Shown here: positions 1 through 12,007 of the stretch, in pieces
Numbering within the stretch: the stretch's first letter is position 1
Layout of the letters: each line of letters opens with the position of its first letter
Assembly (NCBI RefSeq): GCF_000224145.3
Contig: NW_004190446.2
Coordinates: 263,416-327,415 of the forward strand
Source: Ciona intestinalis
Lineage: Eukaryota; Chordata; Ascidiacea; Phlebobranchia; Cionidae
Reading direction: 5' to 3'
Length of the DNA: 64,000 nt
Position numbers and translations under genes: made by a program
The notes under the pieces: model-generated
What the model saw: the letters and a program-made list of their open reading frames with translations, nothing else
Told to the model about the DNA's origin: nothing
Databases searched by the model: none

Positions 1-246
1 GTTACCACGTATGTATTTTTGTGCGAGTAACGTTGTTTTTTCAACTAGTGAAAAATGCGTGTTTTATACGTGGTTTACGCTCACATGCTCGCTGCCAAGT
101 TGCAAATATGTTGCAGTATGTAAATGGCCGTCCGAATGACTAGGATTTAGACCAGAGTTGGCCCATTGACCCACCCATGTTCATCGTACAAACCATATTT
201 AGCGCATCCCTATATTTAATATCGGATCGTATATACCGTATATACA

Positions 247-435
247 GTAGGGGGGAGATGGGACACCGTTAGCACATAATGTCCAAATATCCTGATCGTG
301 TTTTAAACAAATAACAGCGGTCTATGGGAGTCGTGAGGAAGCGGTTTTATAACTCTTGGAATGTTTTTTGTTTACTACCAAATGGGACGAGAAAATTGAA
401 TGAAAAGGTGTCCCATCTTTCCCCACCCTATACTA
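247..435 (+). repeat. MITE copy with GGTGTCCCATCTT ends
   Basis: About 190 bp with inverted ends (GGGAGATGGGACACC at left, GGTGTCCCATCTTTCCCC at right) and TA-rich edges. The interior motif CTGATCGTGTTTTAAACAA recurs in all copies in this window. No coding capacity; it is a non-autonomous DNA element. Confidence 0.75.
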
Positions 436-774
436 TATCAATAAATAGTGGGGAAAACAGGCTCGGATTTGGGGCAAAGATTATAAATGGCTTCTTTATA
501 CAGCAGTGTTATATTAGACCTCCTTTCACGTCGGTTAATCATCGGAAGCAATCTTCGCTTTTGAAGCCAAGTGTGACAAAACAATGGGTATTATGAGCAA
601 GTAGATTATTAAATTCCGGGGCTGGGAGTGTGCGGTTAAAGTTGCACTTTTACGCTCGACTTACGGTAACAGGAAATTAACGCTGCGTTTTAATAAACCT
701 ACAACATAGATATCATAAACATGGGAACAAATTGCCCGCTGTGCAACCATGCGTGTCAAAAATAAAATTACTTT

Positions 775-3700
775 TCAACCGAAGTTAGCTTCTGTATAAA
801 TGCTGCTTAAACCAATACTAAAAAAATATCTGGGCTGAACAACGCTTGGTTTAAAATGTAGATATTTCTCCGTATGGTTTGACACCCGTCTTGTAGCGTA
901 CTCCGGTCCCATAAAACGTACTGTTTCTGTTCTGATACCTGGGTTGGAGTAATAGCCGTGTTTTGCCCAAGAACACTTATACGGCCACATTGGTAGCCAC
1001 AACGAGCATCGAACCCAGTAACATTTTGTTACAGTCAGGTCGCTTAAGTCATGGCGCTGTTATTAAATTTGTGTGGTTTTGGTATAATTGAAATGTAACA
1101 TATAGCACAGCGCGGATATTTATATTCTATTTAATTAATTACATCAATGCGGGTAAGCATGCATCGTTAGATGACGTCACGTTGCATATGACGCTACATA
1201 CACCATGACGTCACAGAATATGACGTCACGATTAAAAGTAGAACAGTTGACGTTGTAGCAGCGAAAAACGTACATAGAAAAAAGCGGTATCTTAATTGTG
1301 ACGTAACAATAATTACGTAGTCGAACAATCACTTCGTTCCAGAAGCTTGTTATCTCGTCCCTGTGACGTCATAATAATCACCGTTATTCGAGGTCAAGTC
1401 AGAAAATTTTTAACTTTTTACGGGGTATAAGACAAAGGGGTTTATTGCTTGTTTTGGTCAGTTTTAGCAAGACTTTATATTAACAATTTATATTCACCAA
1501 TGGTATATCTCTATAGCAGCACGAAATGTTATGTATGACTATGATAACACAAGGAAATGAGAATACGGGGGTTGTAACTTACATGTGAAACTGGCCGACA
1601 TCTTTTGTTCATGCGTGGTTGGTGTGAGCATCCTTACAGAGTCCCCGCTTATAGTAATGAACTTGCCAGGTTCCATAACAGATTCAAAGGCGGCGAAACC
1701 CTGTATGGAAATATTAATATAAATTAACTTGGTATATCTTGAAAGAACCGACGTTTCGTCTGTCTAATCTGCATAAAGTTTCTTATTATATTTGATTTCT
1801 GCATTAAAATAAACGCTCGTATATAGCTAAAGCGGTCGGCTTTACAGATATTTTGTTATGAAATGGCATTAAGGGTTTTAGAATAACTTATTACGCATAA
1901 ACGGTGATATAGTTTATGGTGACGTCATTTTAACAGTTAATACATTACGTAACAATAAGCATTATGACGTATTTACGGCAATGAATTTGTCTTGTCTTGT
2001 GTAGAAACTCGAAACGTTGTGAAAAGAACCGAGCGCTCCATTGATGTGATGGGCACTGACAATCAATAGACGTGTGCCTGGTATGACGTAATAATCATAT
2101 TGTTAAAGAATAAACGTGCCATTAAAATAAATTTGACAGTGAACATGGAGTGAAGCCACCATTTACGATGTGCAACACCCGTGAATTAAACCCCTTGGTT
2201 TCCCACCCCGAGGACAAACATTGAAAGTATCATATAACTTGACAATAAGCATAATATGTAAGCTGTGCTATTTACCCAATATACCAAATAAACAACTGTA
2301 CACAACACCCTTACCTTGTACGACGACATAGCGACCTGAAAACCTCCTTGAAAGAAACGACACGGCACCAGGCCTGTTGATCATTCCCCCTCCTAGCACT
2401 TCAAAGTATTGTCCATGATTTGTGGGGGTTGGTGTTGCAACGAGACGAGAGTTTTCACCAGCAGATAAGTAGATTGTGCTGTTGGTTCTTGGACTGAACT
2501 TGAAAGGACCGCTGATACTACTAGTGAAAGCTGGTGGACGGGCTGGAAAATTAAGATGTTAGTCACCCATAAAGTTACATACGTAGTAACTCATAAGCGG
2601 GCATGAGGTGTATGGAATATAACGCCCGTGTTATAACGATACATTTTATTGCTTTGACACGCGAAAACTAATAAGTTACATTCATCTACAAAGTTACATA
2701 CGCGTGCAAGAGGTGTATGAAACAGAAGTAGAGTTGCAAACCCGTTTGCAAATATCGACAAACCAAGTATATACAGTACTTACGCAAACACTTTCCCCCG
2801 CTCTGGTCGAACTTAGCCATCCTGTTCGAATGGTAAGCTACGCATGTGTTGATGGAAGCCCCTTGTAAGTAGTAACCTGTGTATGTAATGTATTAGGGTG
2901 GGGAACAAGGGGTTTAATACATGGTGTTGTACACCATACATAGTGCCATGGTGGCTCCGTATACCTCATGCTCCCTGTGTCATAAATATAACATGGGTGT
3001 ATTCTTATACACCAGATACGTACGGTGCATACTTCATGCTCATTGTTGAGTAAAACATACTTTATATGACAGAATAGTACTCGCGTGTGGGCGTTAAAGA
3101 GCCATAATAAATACTAACCGACTCCTCCATTAAAGTTACACTAAATATCACACCGTTTGGTGTAAATATAAGATTTCTATTACCTTCATTACACTTGAAG
3201 TGACACACAGCTCCGAGTTCGCTCGATTTTCTTGTGAAGTTGCACCATTTCTGACCGTGGAGTGGAGTCTTTTGTGGCACACAATCAGGCATATCTGCAG
3301 GAAATAAACGAAAAACCTGTTTATCCTCGTAGTGCGCGGCAACGACAGCCGTTATAACACATGTGTTTTGTACGTAGACACATACGCTCACAACAATGGT
3401 AGCAGCGTCGTGCATCGAATAAGGTAGCAACTGATTAGTTAATAAAACGTTTCCGCTAACGTATAGCTTATTTTAAAAGTGTAAAACTAATTAAAACAAA
3501 TTACTTTTTTAATAGAAATGGAGTTCGTATAAAGTAGCTACGTTTGTGTGACGACGGTATGTGTCTACGTTTATGCCCGTCTGTTCAATACGTTTACGAT
3601 AATGTTTAAGACAGGACACAACAACTCATAATACGCGAGGTGTATAATGGTCTCACATTTACCCCCGCGTAGCGAGGCAATGATAGCGGTTACAATACAA

Positions 3701-3985
3701 ATGTTCTATTTCATACTATACACATCGGCCTGCTTACGGGTTACTGCATATGTAACTTTGTGGGTGGTTACATTTATATATGGCTGATAATTTAGACAGC
3801 CCATTAGTAACCACTGGGTTGGAGCAATTGTTGTTAAGTATCTTGCCCATACATCCATACTGGTATGAACATCAGGTATTTAAAACCATAAACACACAGC
3901 ACTCACCCCCATGCATATAAAACCATTGCTGACTCGGATGTATGAAGGCGAGGACAAGGAAGATTCCAACGTTTAGAAAATGCAT
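775..3985 (-). CDS. Secreted sushi (CCP) plus beta-trefoil-like protein
   Basis: Seven coding exons are joined: 3907-3985, 3184-3294, 2784-2876, 2315-2542, 1977-2055, 1583-1700 and 775-938. The first exon encodes a signal peptide (MHFLNVGIFLVLAFIHPSQQ). Exons 2-3 form one CCP module, with Cys in PDCVPQ, KWCNFT, AVCHFKC, INTC and KCL, split by an intron after KCNEG. Exons 4-7 hold repeated blocks such as SRRFSGRYVVVQ, FESVMEPGKFITISG and ATRRVSNHTEKYLHF, each followed by a V/A-x-F motif. This spacing resembles the AbfB (arabinose-binding) beta-trefoil, so a secreted carbohydrate-binding protein of about 290 residues is likely (inference). One oddity: exon 1977-2055 ends in phase 2, while exon 1583-1700 opens only from phase 0. 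That is a one-base mismatch, from an unseen splice choice or a base error. The acceptor and donor sites are otherwise good. Confidence 0.68.
1165..1375. promoter_or_regulatory. Cluster of CRE-like TGACGTCA palindromes
   Basis: Four perfect TGACGTCA sites lie near 1172, 1206, 1222 and 1363, with TGACGTAA nearby, inside the last intron of the sushi/trefoil gene. TGACGTCA is the known CREB/ATF site. That this acts as an enhancer is inference. Confidence 0.35.
2580..2725. repeat. SINE tail fragments
   Basis: Fragments of the dispersed tail sequence (GTAACTCGTAAGCGGGCA, ACACCCGTGTTATAAC) sit in an intron of the sushi/trefoil gene. They are degenerate. Confidence 0.5.
3620..3880 (-). repeat. Composite SINE copy, partial
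   Basis: Contains the tail motif, the central segment (GACAGCCCATTAGTAACCAC, TGGGTTGGAGCAATTG) and part of TAAGTATCTTGCCCA. It is the same family as the fuller copy at 56.4-56.7 kb. It lies in the first intron of the sushi/trefoil gene. Confidence 0.6.
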
Positions 3986-4641
3986 TTAAACCGCTAGCAA
4001 TGTTACTGTGGATACAAAATGCAAGTGAATATAAATAAATGTAACTTATTTATTTATCGTGTTAAAGAGACCTGTGTTATAACACGGGTGTTCTGTTTCA
4101 TGCACCTCGAGTGAGCTTACAAGTTACCAACATTATTTTCAAAATTTAGTACGACAATAATTGAGAAAAACAATAACGTATTTTATATGCGTGAAGTATC
4201 ATAATAGCTTTTATCTTAAGCGGCTATATGGTAATTGTGTTTAAGTAAAGTCTATTAAAATCTTATATAAGTCCTATATACAATAAACATTGTAAACAAC
4301 ACAAACTTGATAAAGGTATATAGCGTATAATACACACACTTATCTGGCTAACCTATTTGATGTAAATGCAAACTAATAACTACCATTTATAAACTTAACT
4401 ACCATGTAATTACTGGTTTATTATTTAAAACCTTACCAAACGTTTCAGCGCAAATTTAGACGGCTAATGCGACCCTATACTTTATATGCGTTAAGGCGCA
4501 ATATGAGCGCAAACAAGATTTAAATTGCCGTGAGGCGACTTGCGGTAAAACTAAAAATAAACTGTATACAACACACACATACACAGGTGGAAGAATTTAG
4601 TTAGAACACATACAAAACAAAATAGCTGTGTTATGGTAGGT

Positions 4642-4838
4642 ACAGAAGGGTAGGGAAGATGGGACACCTTATCATTCCATTTTCCTGTCGCATTTGGTAG
4701 TAAACAAAGAACATTTAAATAATTATAAAACCGTATCCTACTCACGACTCCCATAGAATGTCGTTAATTGTTTAAAACACGATCAGGCTATTTGGATATT
4801 ATGTGTTAAAGGTGTCTCATCTTTCCCACAGTAGTACT
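4642..4838 (-). repeat. MITE copy
   Basis: Reverse-oriented copy of the GGTGTCCCATCTT-ended element, with both inverted ends and the interior AATTGTTTAAAACACGATCA motif. Confidence 0.75.
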
Positions 4839-5837
4839 ATAGAATATATATGTAATATTATAATTACTATTGCAACGTATACAGCGGCCCATACAATGTA
4901 AGCTACATTAAAGAAACATCATCGCTTTCCATATTTGTTAATCTTACAATTAACAACATACTCTAGATTTAAGTTGTCCCATATTACCCCAAAATTCGAC
5001 AGTTACCGCTAATTCAAACATCATGTTATCCGCTCGACTAAGTATCGACGTTAGTTTTAAACTAACCCGCTTTAAAGTTTTTAACGACAGCTGCTTTGCT
5101 GCTATAATTCATTCCTATTGATTGTTTTAATTTATTTAATCTTTACTACAGTATAATAAAAACAGATTTTTTTGTTGCTTCCCTCTTAGTTGTTTTGTAT
5201 TATTACTTTCTAGGCTACTGTGCAGGACAAATCTAATATTCGCGCTGTTAAAGTATGTGTTAAGGTATATTGCCGTGGGCAAGTCAGGGGGAATTTAAAT
5301 ACAAATTATATACACAGCATGCTGTAGTTTTTAAGCTGCTTGGTATAAAATATCCCATTCACCACTGGCTATAAGCTCGTCGCATTGTTTATTAAACAAA
5401 CACACACCTGCGCCGAATGTTGTTCGGTGCGCATATATTTTTTCACAGACAAAGAATTATCTACGCCAACTTGCGCGTATCAACGCTGGGCGTATATACT
5501 TATTTGTTCTTTTTACACCAAGGTGAGTTACGCGATTATCTAAATTCCACGTTTAAAATCACAAACAGAGAAATATTCACACCCAGCGTTGTTTTGCGTA
5601 GATATTTCTTTGACAAAGCAAAACTACAAAATACTCACAGATTTTCGTCGAGTACATAATACGTTGAGTTTATTTCTCAACCAGGATTTAAAATTGATTT
5701 TTTTAAACCTGGATATTAAACTTTGATAAGCGACGCATAGACACAATACGGATTATTATCAACAATGGCCAATTATTTAGATATAATTGGAAATTTAGAA
5801 ACATTTGTAAAACGCGCGCAAAACTTTATGCGCCAAT

Positions 5838-5994
5838 AAAGTTGGGGTAAGATGGTACAAGTTTTCATTATCACTTTCGTCCAGTTTGGTAGAATATTTG
5901 TAGAATCATTTAACCGTATCCTTACGACTCTAAACACAAATATAAAACATTAGATATTATGTGCTAACGCTGTCCGTCCCATAGTAGTACAGGC
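5838..5994 (+). repeat. MITE copy, degenerate
   Basis: The left end GGGGTAAGATGG and right end GTCCGTCCCATAG are weakly matched. The interior is shortened relative to the other copies. Confidence 0.5.
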
Positions 5995-6479
5995 CAATTT
6001 TAAATATGCCGAAAATGTTTGTAAATATAACGTTTTCTGTAGTTTCGATAACATTGAGTAATTGATAAATTAACCTAAAAACCTTGCCTTGTAAACAATG
6101 GGAAGTTTACATGTGTCGCGTGGCTGCTATTTTATATGAAACCCGCCGAAAACAATTCAAATTTTCAGTTTATAATGCCAATTGTTACGACATAGACAAC
6201 ATTCTTGTGATAATGGATGATTGTTCACTCATGTTATCGATCAAATATGACGTCATAACCAGTATTGTATAAACACAAGTAATTCCCGATGAATCTCGTG
6301 ATGCCCGAGGCTTCGATGAGAAGAATATCTTCTCAGGTGTTAGACGCGTTTAACCTTTAACAAAACGAAACATTCTGCGCTGCTGTTGTTGCAAGCACGG
6401 TATGATATTGTATTATAAATATTTTTGAAACTGATCTCCTGAAAATATGTATAGCTTGGTATAGTACTGCGGTCATGTG

Positions 6480-6645
6480 GTTGTGGTTAGATGGAAACCG
6501 TTTGCACACAATATCCCACCATGTTTCCGAATCGTGTTTAAACAAATAACATCGGAGTTTTTAAAGTTGTGGGGATACGGTAATTATTTCTGTAAATATT
6601 CTTTGTTTACCACCGAATGTGACGACAAGAGAAAACACGAACCAT
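6480..6645 (+). repeat. MITE copy, strongly decayed
   Basis: Retains AATCGTGTTTAAACAAATAA and TTCTTTGTTTACCACC interior motifs, but its ends are lost. The open frame across it (6477-6788) is treated as chance. Confidence 0.45.
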
Positions 6646-7747
6646 CTTATTCGTACTTTTTATTAACTAACATTTCGTTACACCTACATTGTGAATTAGA
6701 TAAAGCTCGCCGTATAGCGGCAGAAAAACGATACGTTACTATAAATGTAACGTCCTGTATCAGAGGAGCTGTTTTTCAAATTGTATAAACTTTATATTTT
6801 ATGTGGTGGGCATGGGAGTGGCAACCGTGGGTAAGTCACTTAAGTCCCATGCACTTAAAGTTACATCAAAGGGGTTTTAACATTGTTTAATAAAGGACTC
6901 ATAAACCAATTAATTCTTCAAAACCTGTAGGTCAATAGCCGAGGTAATATAGATCAATCTGAACCGTCTTTAAATAAACGGGACTTAATTACCAGTGAGT
7001 TAATAAACAAGTCTGACAAGCGAACCCAAAGGTACTCGGTGCAAAATGAGTTCGGCCGCTTATTATGGGACTTTAACTAACAGATCGGCGATCTATATGG
7101 TCCAGTGGGAAAGCATCGATTTCTGTAATGTTTCGTCAAGCATTTATTATTAGCTGTAAGGGAAGTTATTTATTAAACCCAAGACGGCCAGCTTTGGTGA
7201 GGTTTCATCAGATATTAAACTGGCAGTTGGTATAGCTTGCAGCTTATTGGAAGGCTTGTGTTTTGTAGAAAGCTTATGAAGGTTACAAGATAGATAGGAT
7301 TATATGTAGGTTAGGATAAGATGAAAACCATGATATTCCATATTTCCTGATTTTTTTAAAAAATTTACCAACGATATTTAAGAATGGTGAGGATACGGGT
7401 GAAAAAATCCGTAGATATTCTTTGTTTACTACTATAAGTGGGACGGTAAAGGAGAATAAAAACATAGAACACGCCCACAGGACCACAACCGTAAGGTTTC
7501 AACAACCACGCTAATATTTGATGCTTTTCCACAAGTATAGCTTCTACTCTTGCTGGCGAGTTTTAAATGTCGTTTTGTTGCTAATTTCCCTCTCTACGTT
7601 GTTTTAATTTATTTGGTCTTCGTTATCCAAAATAATCAAGTTATGTTGTCCCAAAGTAGAACCAGTTTTATTTTATGTTTATAACAATGTTTAATGCGCC
7701 GTTTATAGGTTGCACATCATACAAGGTGGTTTCATACACGTCACACT

Positions 7748-7945
7748 TATAGTGGGGTGGGGGAAGACGGGACACCTTTAGCACATAATATTCAAATACC
7801 CTGATCGTGTTTTAAACAATTAACAACGGTTCATGGGAGTCGTGAGGGTACGGTTTTATAATTCTTTGAATGTTATTTATTTACTACCAAATGGGACGAT
7901 AAAATAGAATGAAACGGTGTCCCATCTTCCCCTAACTTACTATAT
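7748..7945 (+). repeat. MITE copy, well preserved
   Basis: Begins GTGGGGTGGGGGAAGACGGG and ends CGGTGTCCCATCTTCCCC, with clear inverted ends and a full interior. A second decayed copy lies at about 7305-7450. Confidence 0.75.
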
Positions 7946-8444
7946 ATCATTTTGGTAAAAAATTAAAGGTAAATGTAACTACAAACCGACGATTCTTCGC
8001 TATCGATGTAAAAAATTCTTGACGACCATAAAGCGGCGTCTAAAATACACCTATGTCCGCCGTCCTACGAGAATGCGCTACCGTATGCTACGGCCTTACG
8101 ACTCTTTAGTGGTGTATTCTGTATTTTTTAACAAAAAATATATATCCCGCTATTCACGCCATCACGCGGTGTTATTCTTGATAACTACCTCATAATAATT
8201 CTGCTGAAGTGTTCACTTGTTCTCGGACTCGCTGGTCTTCTCCGGGGAAATACCCCGTGGGTGGTTTTACAACGAGTTATTTTCCGTTAATAAAGTATGC
8301 TAGGGAGCTACATACTGTCTTTATAACAACCAGCTCGCCAGACATATAGATATGTAATGTAAGGAGTAGTTAATATGTAGCCACATGGAAAGGGTTTGAA
8401 CTCGTATCTAATCCTTACATAGAGATTAAAACAATCGTATTAGA

Positions 8445-11083
8445 ATGGATTTGTTGGTAGAAAAACTTGTTCTTTTGCTGTTTTTATTCATACTTGGGTT
8501 TGGGGCGGGTATTGGACCTTATCTTCTCAGGAATAGATGTTTGTCTCCAAGGTATGAAGCATTTTGTACACAAAGTGGCATATATGTTGATTTAGTGTGA
8601 TATTAATACAGAAAAAGTAAAAAAATAGAATTTTATTTTTTTGTATTTATTTCTGTCTTTATAAATCGTGTAAGATCATAATTTATGATATTCTTAAGTT
8701 TAGGACAGTTTTGAAAGGTTTGTTTCTACACTTTATAAACAAACCAATTGTTTTATGTAACGTCGCGCCGTCTTGATAATCAAAATATATCTAGTTTAAT
8801 TGAACAAGTCCTGTATAGGATTATATTATGCGTCGCAGCAGCATTTAAACATGGAAAGTATGTACAAATATTCAAGCAATAATTGTAACTAAAATTGCCA
8901 AAACAATAAAACTTACAATTATTTCAGTCGATTTCGAGACTTGATGGTGAGTTCAATGAATTGTTTATCGGCGGGAGTTTTCTTTTCAACTTTCTTCATG
9001 CATATGCTGCCTGAGGTGAGTCAACTTTAACATAGTATAGATATGAAAAACACACTTAGTGAAGAGGTTTAAGATATTAGATACAGAGTCAATCTGTATT
9101 AGTAAAAAGAATGATAAAATAGTATTGGTATTTTTAAACTTTAAAAGTTGTTCGGTGGAAATTTATAAACCTTCACTGCATACAACATGTTTATATGATA
9201 CTGAAACGCCAGAGATTTTAACATTCTTATTCCAAATTGTCGTTTTAATGTTTAAAAAATATAACATCTGCTTTTCTGGAAAAACTGATACTTAACTTGT
9301 CTATATTTCTTGTTTAAGAGATTTGAGTGCAAAAGAAGAATCTCCACAAAACTGCAAGTACCTTAAAACTTATTAAAACAAACCTGGTGATATATTTCCA
9401 ACAGGCGCAAGAAGAATTTGCTTCAGTGTTTGGAGAAACTGGTTATCCATTTGCTGAGTTGCTTGTTTCACTTGGTTTCTTCTTCGTGATGTTAATTGAA
9501 CAGTTTGTTCTTACTTGTTATGATGACAATGCTAAACAAAAGACAACAGAAGGAAACATGAGTAAGATCATAATATCATTATATCTTAGTAAAATTAACC
9601 AAAGTCTTTTTTTGCGTTTAGTTGCGAACTCATATGCATCGGCAAACTTTGAGAGCTCAGAAGTTGAAAGATCAACTTTGTCTCAAAATAATCCCAACTA
9701 CCACACATTAGACCTGGTAAAAGATGAGAATAATGGACGAGATAGAAAAGGTTCAACTCAAACTGAAGTAATTGTATGTGAGGGTGAACAAACTGTTATC
9801 AAAGTTGTGAAAGCAAAACCGACCCAAGGACACAGCCATGGACACGCAGATATACCCTCTCATTCTTCAGTTAGAGCTATCATACTTCTATTTGCATTAT
9901 CAGCACATGCATTATTTGAAGGTTTAGCTATTGGGTTACAAACATCTACAAATGCATTGAGGACCCTGGTTGTGGCTGTGCTTATTCATAAGATGGCTCT
10001 TGCATTCAGTTATGGTATCAGTCTCATATCAGACAAGTAAGATACTTTGTAAATATGACATAAATTTTCTCTTGTCTATGTTTTGTATACAATATGGCAT
10101 AGATTTTGTCATGTAGTAATGTGCTATGGTACACTAGTTTGACAGGGCTAGGGCAAACTTTGGCCTAAAAATCTTAGCTCCCATGGCCTGCCACTCTGTA
10201 GGATTACACCCATGTATAATAAAAGAATAAAATGTTACGATTTATAGAATATTTTTTTATTAAATATGGGTCTTACCACTTTGTCCACAGAGCAAACTTA
10301 AAGAGCGTTCTCACAGCTTTAACAATATTTTCAATCATGGCACCTATTGGCATTGGGGTTGGGGCCGCCTTGACATCTGCAAAGGAAGGTGACGATGTCA
10401 TTGAAAAGATCATTGCTATTACACAGGTATAAGTGTTGGTTTGAACCCAGGATCTCTGGATCTACTACCCCGGCCTGCATTCGAACCCAAATCTTTGGTT
10501 CTCCCACCCTGGACGAATTCAAACTTAGGATCTCTGGTTTCCCAAATGAAAAACTATCATGAACAGGAACTATTAATTTTTAATGAGCAAGTATCTTTAC
10601 AACAACGCTTATTCCCGTGACACCTACATTCTTTACCTTACGCAAGCATCACGCGGACGTATATCCTATAAAGTATGGTCCATTGGGAAACGGTAACTTA
10701 AAGCACGGACGGATTTAAATAAAACAATTTCCAAAAAACACATTTGAATTGAACGTAAGCTGGCACGAGGTGTGTGAAACAGAACAACCGTGTTATAACG
10801 ACTGTAGTTGCCCCGCCATGCGAGGATTATGAAAGTTAAATTTATTTATTTAGAAAAACTACACGCATTTTGCTACCAACTAAATACCGCCTAAATTTAA
10901 AATTCAAATCCTTTCCTTTGATAGGCTTTTGCGTCCGGGACGTTTGTTTACGTCATATTCATAGAAATCATACCTCACGAGTTCACTGGGGAGTCGTCGG
11001 ATCGTAGAATGTCGAAAGTTACATGTATGATGGCTGGCTTCGCGGTGATGGCAAGTTTACAAGCATTACCACATGAAGAATAA
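8445..11083 (+). CDS. ZIP-family zinc transporter (SLC39A1/2/3-like)
   Basis: Six exons: 8445-8551, 8928-9015, 9405-9561, 9622-10036, 10291-10426 and 10925-11083, all phases consistent, giving 353 aa. ZIP proteins import Zn2+ into the cytosol. Exon 1 encodes TM1 (LVLLLFLFILGFGAGIGP) and exon 2 TM2 (GVFFSTFFMHMLPE). A histidine-rich stretch (GHSHGHAD) lies in the variable loop. TM4 carries HALFEGLAIGLQ and TM5 HKMALAFSYG, the metal-site signatures of ZIP subfamily II. The last exon has VYVIFIEIIPHEF and ends with a short tail. The intron at 9562-9621 is only 60 bp and in frame, so unspliced mRNA would add 20 residues. The stop codon overlaps an AATAAA at 11079-11084. Which of ZIP1, 2 or 3 it matches best cannot be settled here. 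Confidence 0.92.
10735..10820 (+). repeat. SINE tail fragment in ZIP intron
   Basis: GGCACGAGGTGTGTGAAACA, then CCGTGTTATAACGACTGTAG and GCCATGCGAGGATTATG: the 3' part of the composite SINE. Confidence 0.6.
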
Positions 11084-12007
11084 AATTTAAGACACCCAAT
11101 CAGCGCAGATCGGCGATTGAATCAGAAAAACTGAAGCTTCCGTTGAAACTACAGCGTTTTTCACAAGTTCGCGCCAAATGTAAAATACCTTTTCAAGTCA
11201 ACACATTTGCACCTCATTTTTCGAACTTTCGTCAAAGTGAAAATAGCCGTAAGATGCGTGTCGTGATGTCACTTGTTGTAAAACTACTGTACGCTGAATA
11301 AACGATTCCGAGTCGACTCGTCTACTTGTAATCAATAAGGATTATTACGTCATTAATATGCAGTTCCCAAGACGATATTAGTGACGCAACAATCGACGCC
11401 TACGTCAATCATTGTGACGTCACAGTTCCGTGTGCAATGTGAAGCCACAGTTTCGAGTGCAAAGTGACGTCACGATGCAATAATTCGGAAACTTTCATTC
11501 TAGAACTGTTTTATCAAATGTGACATCACGGATGTGATTGTTACGCAATAATGAGTCAATGACAAAACAATAAATAAAGTTCTGTAGTCAAAACACGTTT
11601 AAACATTGTATAAATATATATAGAAGCAGCAAGTATTGCTTAGTTAAGCACAAACGCACACAATATGCATAGCATTACAAGGGTAAAACATTAGAATCAA
11701 GTTAAATAGGATTGGGCTTTTAAGTACGGATCTCATCTAAGGCTGTTCCAGAATCACGATAAATACTTAAGTTTACTGGAACATCATTCTGATAGTTGCG
11801 AGACACTTTAAACCAAGTTTGCAACAAATTTCTTTGGTTTGGTATCTGAATCAAGTCTGCCCTTATATAAGAACAAGAGGCATAAACGTAAAGGTCCCAT
11901 ATATATATACTGTTGCTGTTTATCGCTTTTGGAAGATTTTTGTTATTGTAACCGAACGGATAAAAAATTCTCATTCATTTAAATTTCTCTATATAGAATA
12001 GCACCAG
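11084..12007. other. Space between convergent ZIP and PRDM10 genes
   Basis: Holds the 3' flanks of both genes. It contains a run of CRE-like sites and AT-rich sequence, with no further exon that could be phased. The open frame at 11720-11974 lies beyond the PRDM10 stop. Confidence 0.5.
11345..11540. promoter_or_regulatory. Second CRE-like TGACGTCA cluster
   Basis: Sites TTACGTCA (~11345), TACGTCAA (~11401), TGACGTCA (~11415 and ~11465) and TGACATCACGG (~11521) occur within about 200 bp, in the gap between the ZIP and PRDM10 3' ends. A regulatory role is inference. Confidence 0.3.

Larger units (their letters stand above)
3986..8444. other. Intergenic, repeat-rich, no gene seen
   Basis: About 4.5 kb between the sushi/trefoil gene start and the ZIP gene start. 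I found several MITE copies and AT-rich sequence. Open frames here (for example 5417-5659) lack splice context or recognisable domains. Confidence 0.55.

Noticed and set aside
5417-5659. 80-codon plus-strand frame
   Set aside because: No domain, biased composition, surrounded by repeats, and no convincing partner exon.
9059-9404. Open sequence before ZIP exon 3 (frames from 9059 and 9327)
   Set aside because: A clear CCAACAG acceptor at 9404 and the ZIP reading phase place this in intron 2.
11720-11974. 84-codon minus-strand frame past the PRDM10 stop
   Set aside because: PRDM10 has a phased terminal exon ending at 12008; this frame is best seen as UTR or flank.
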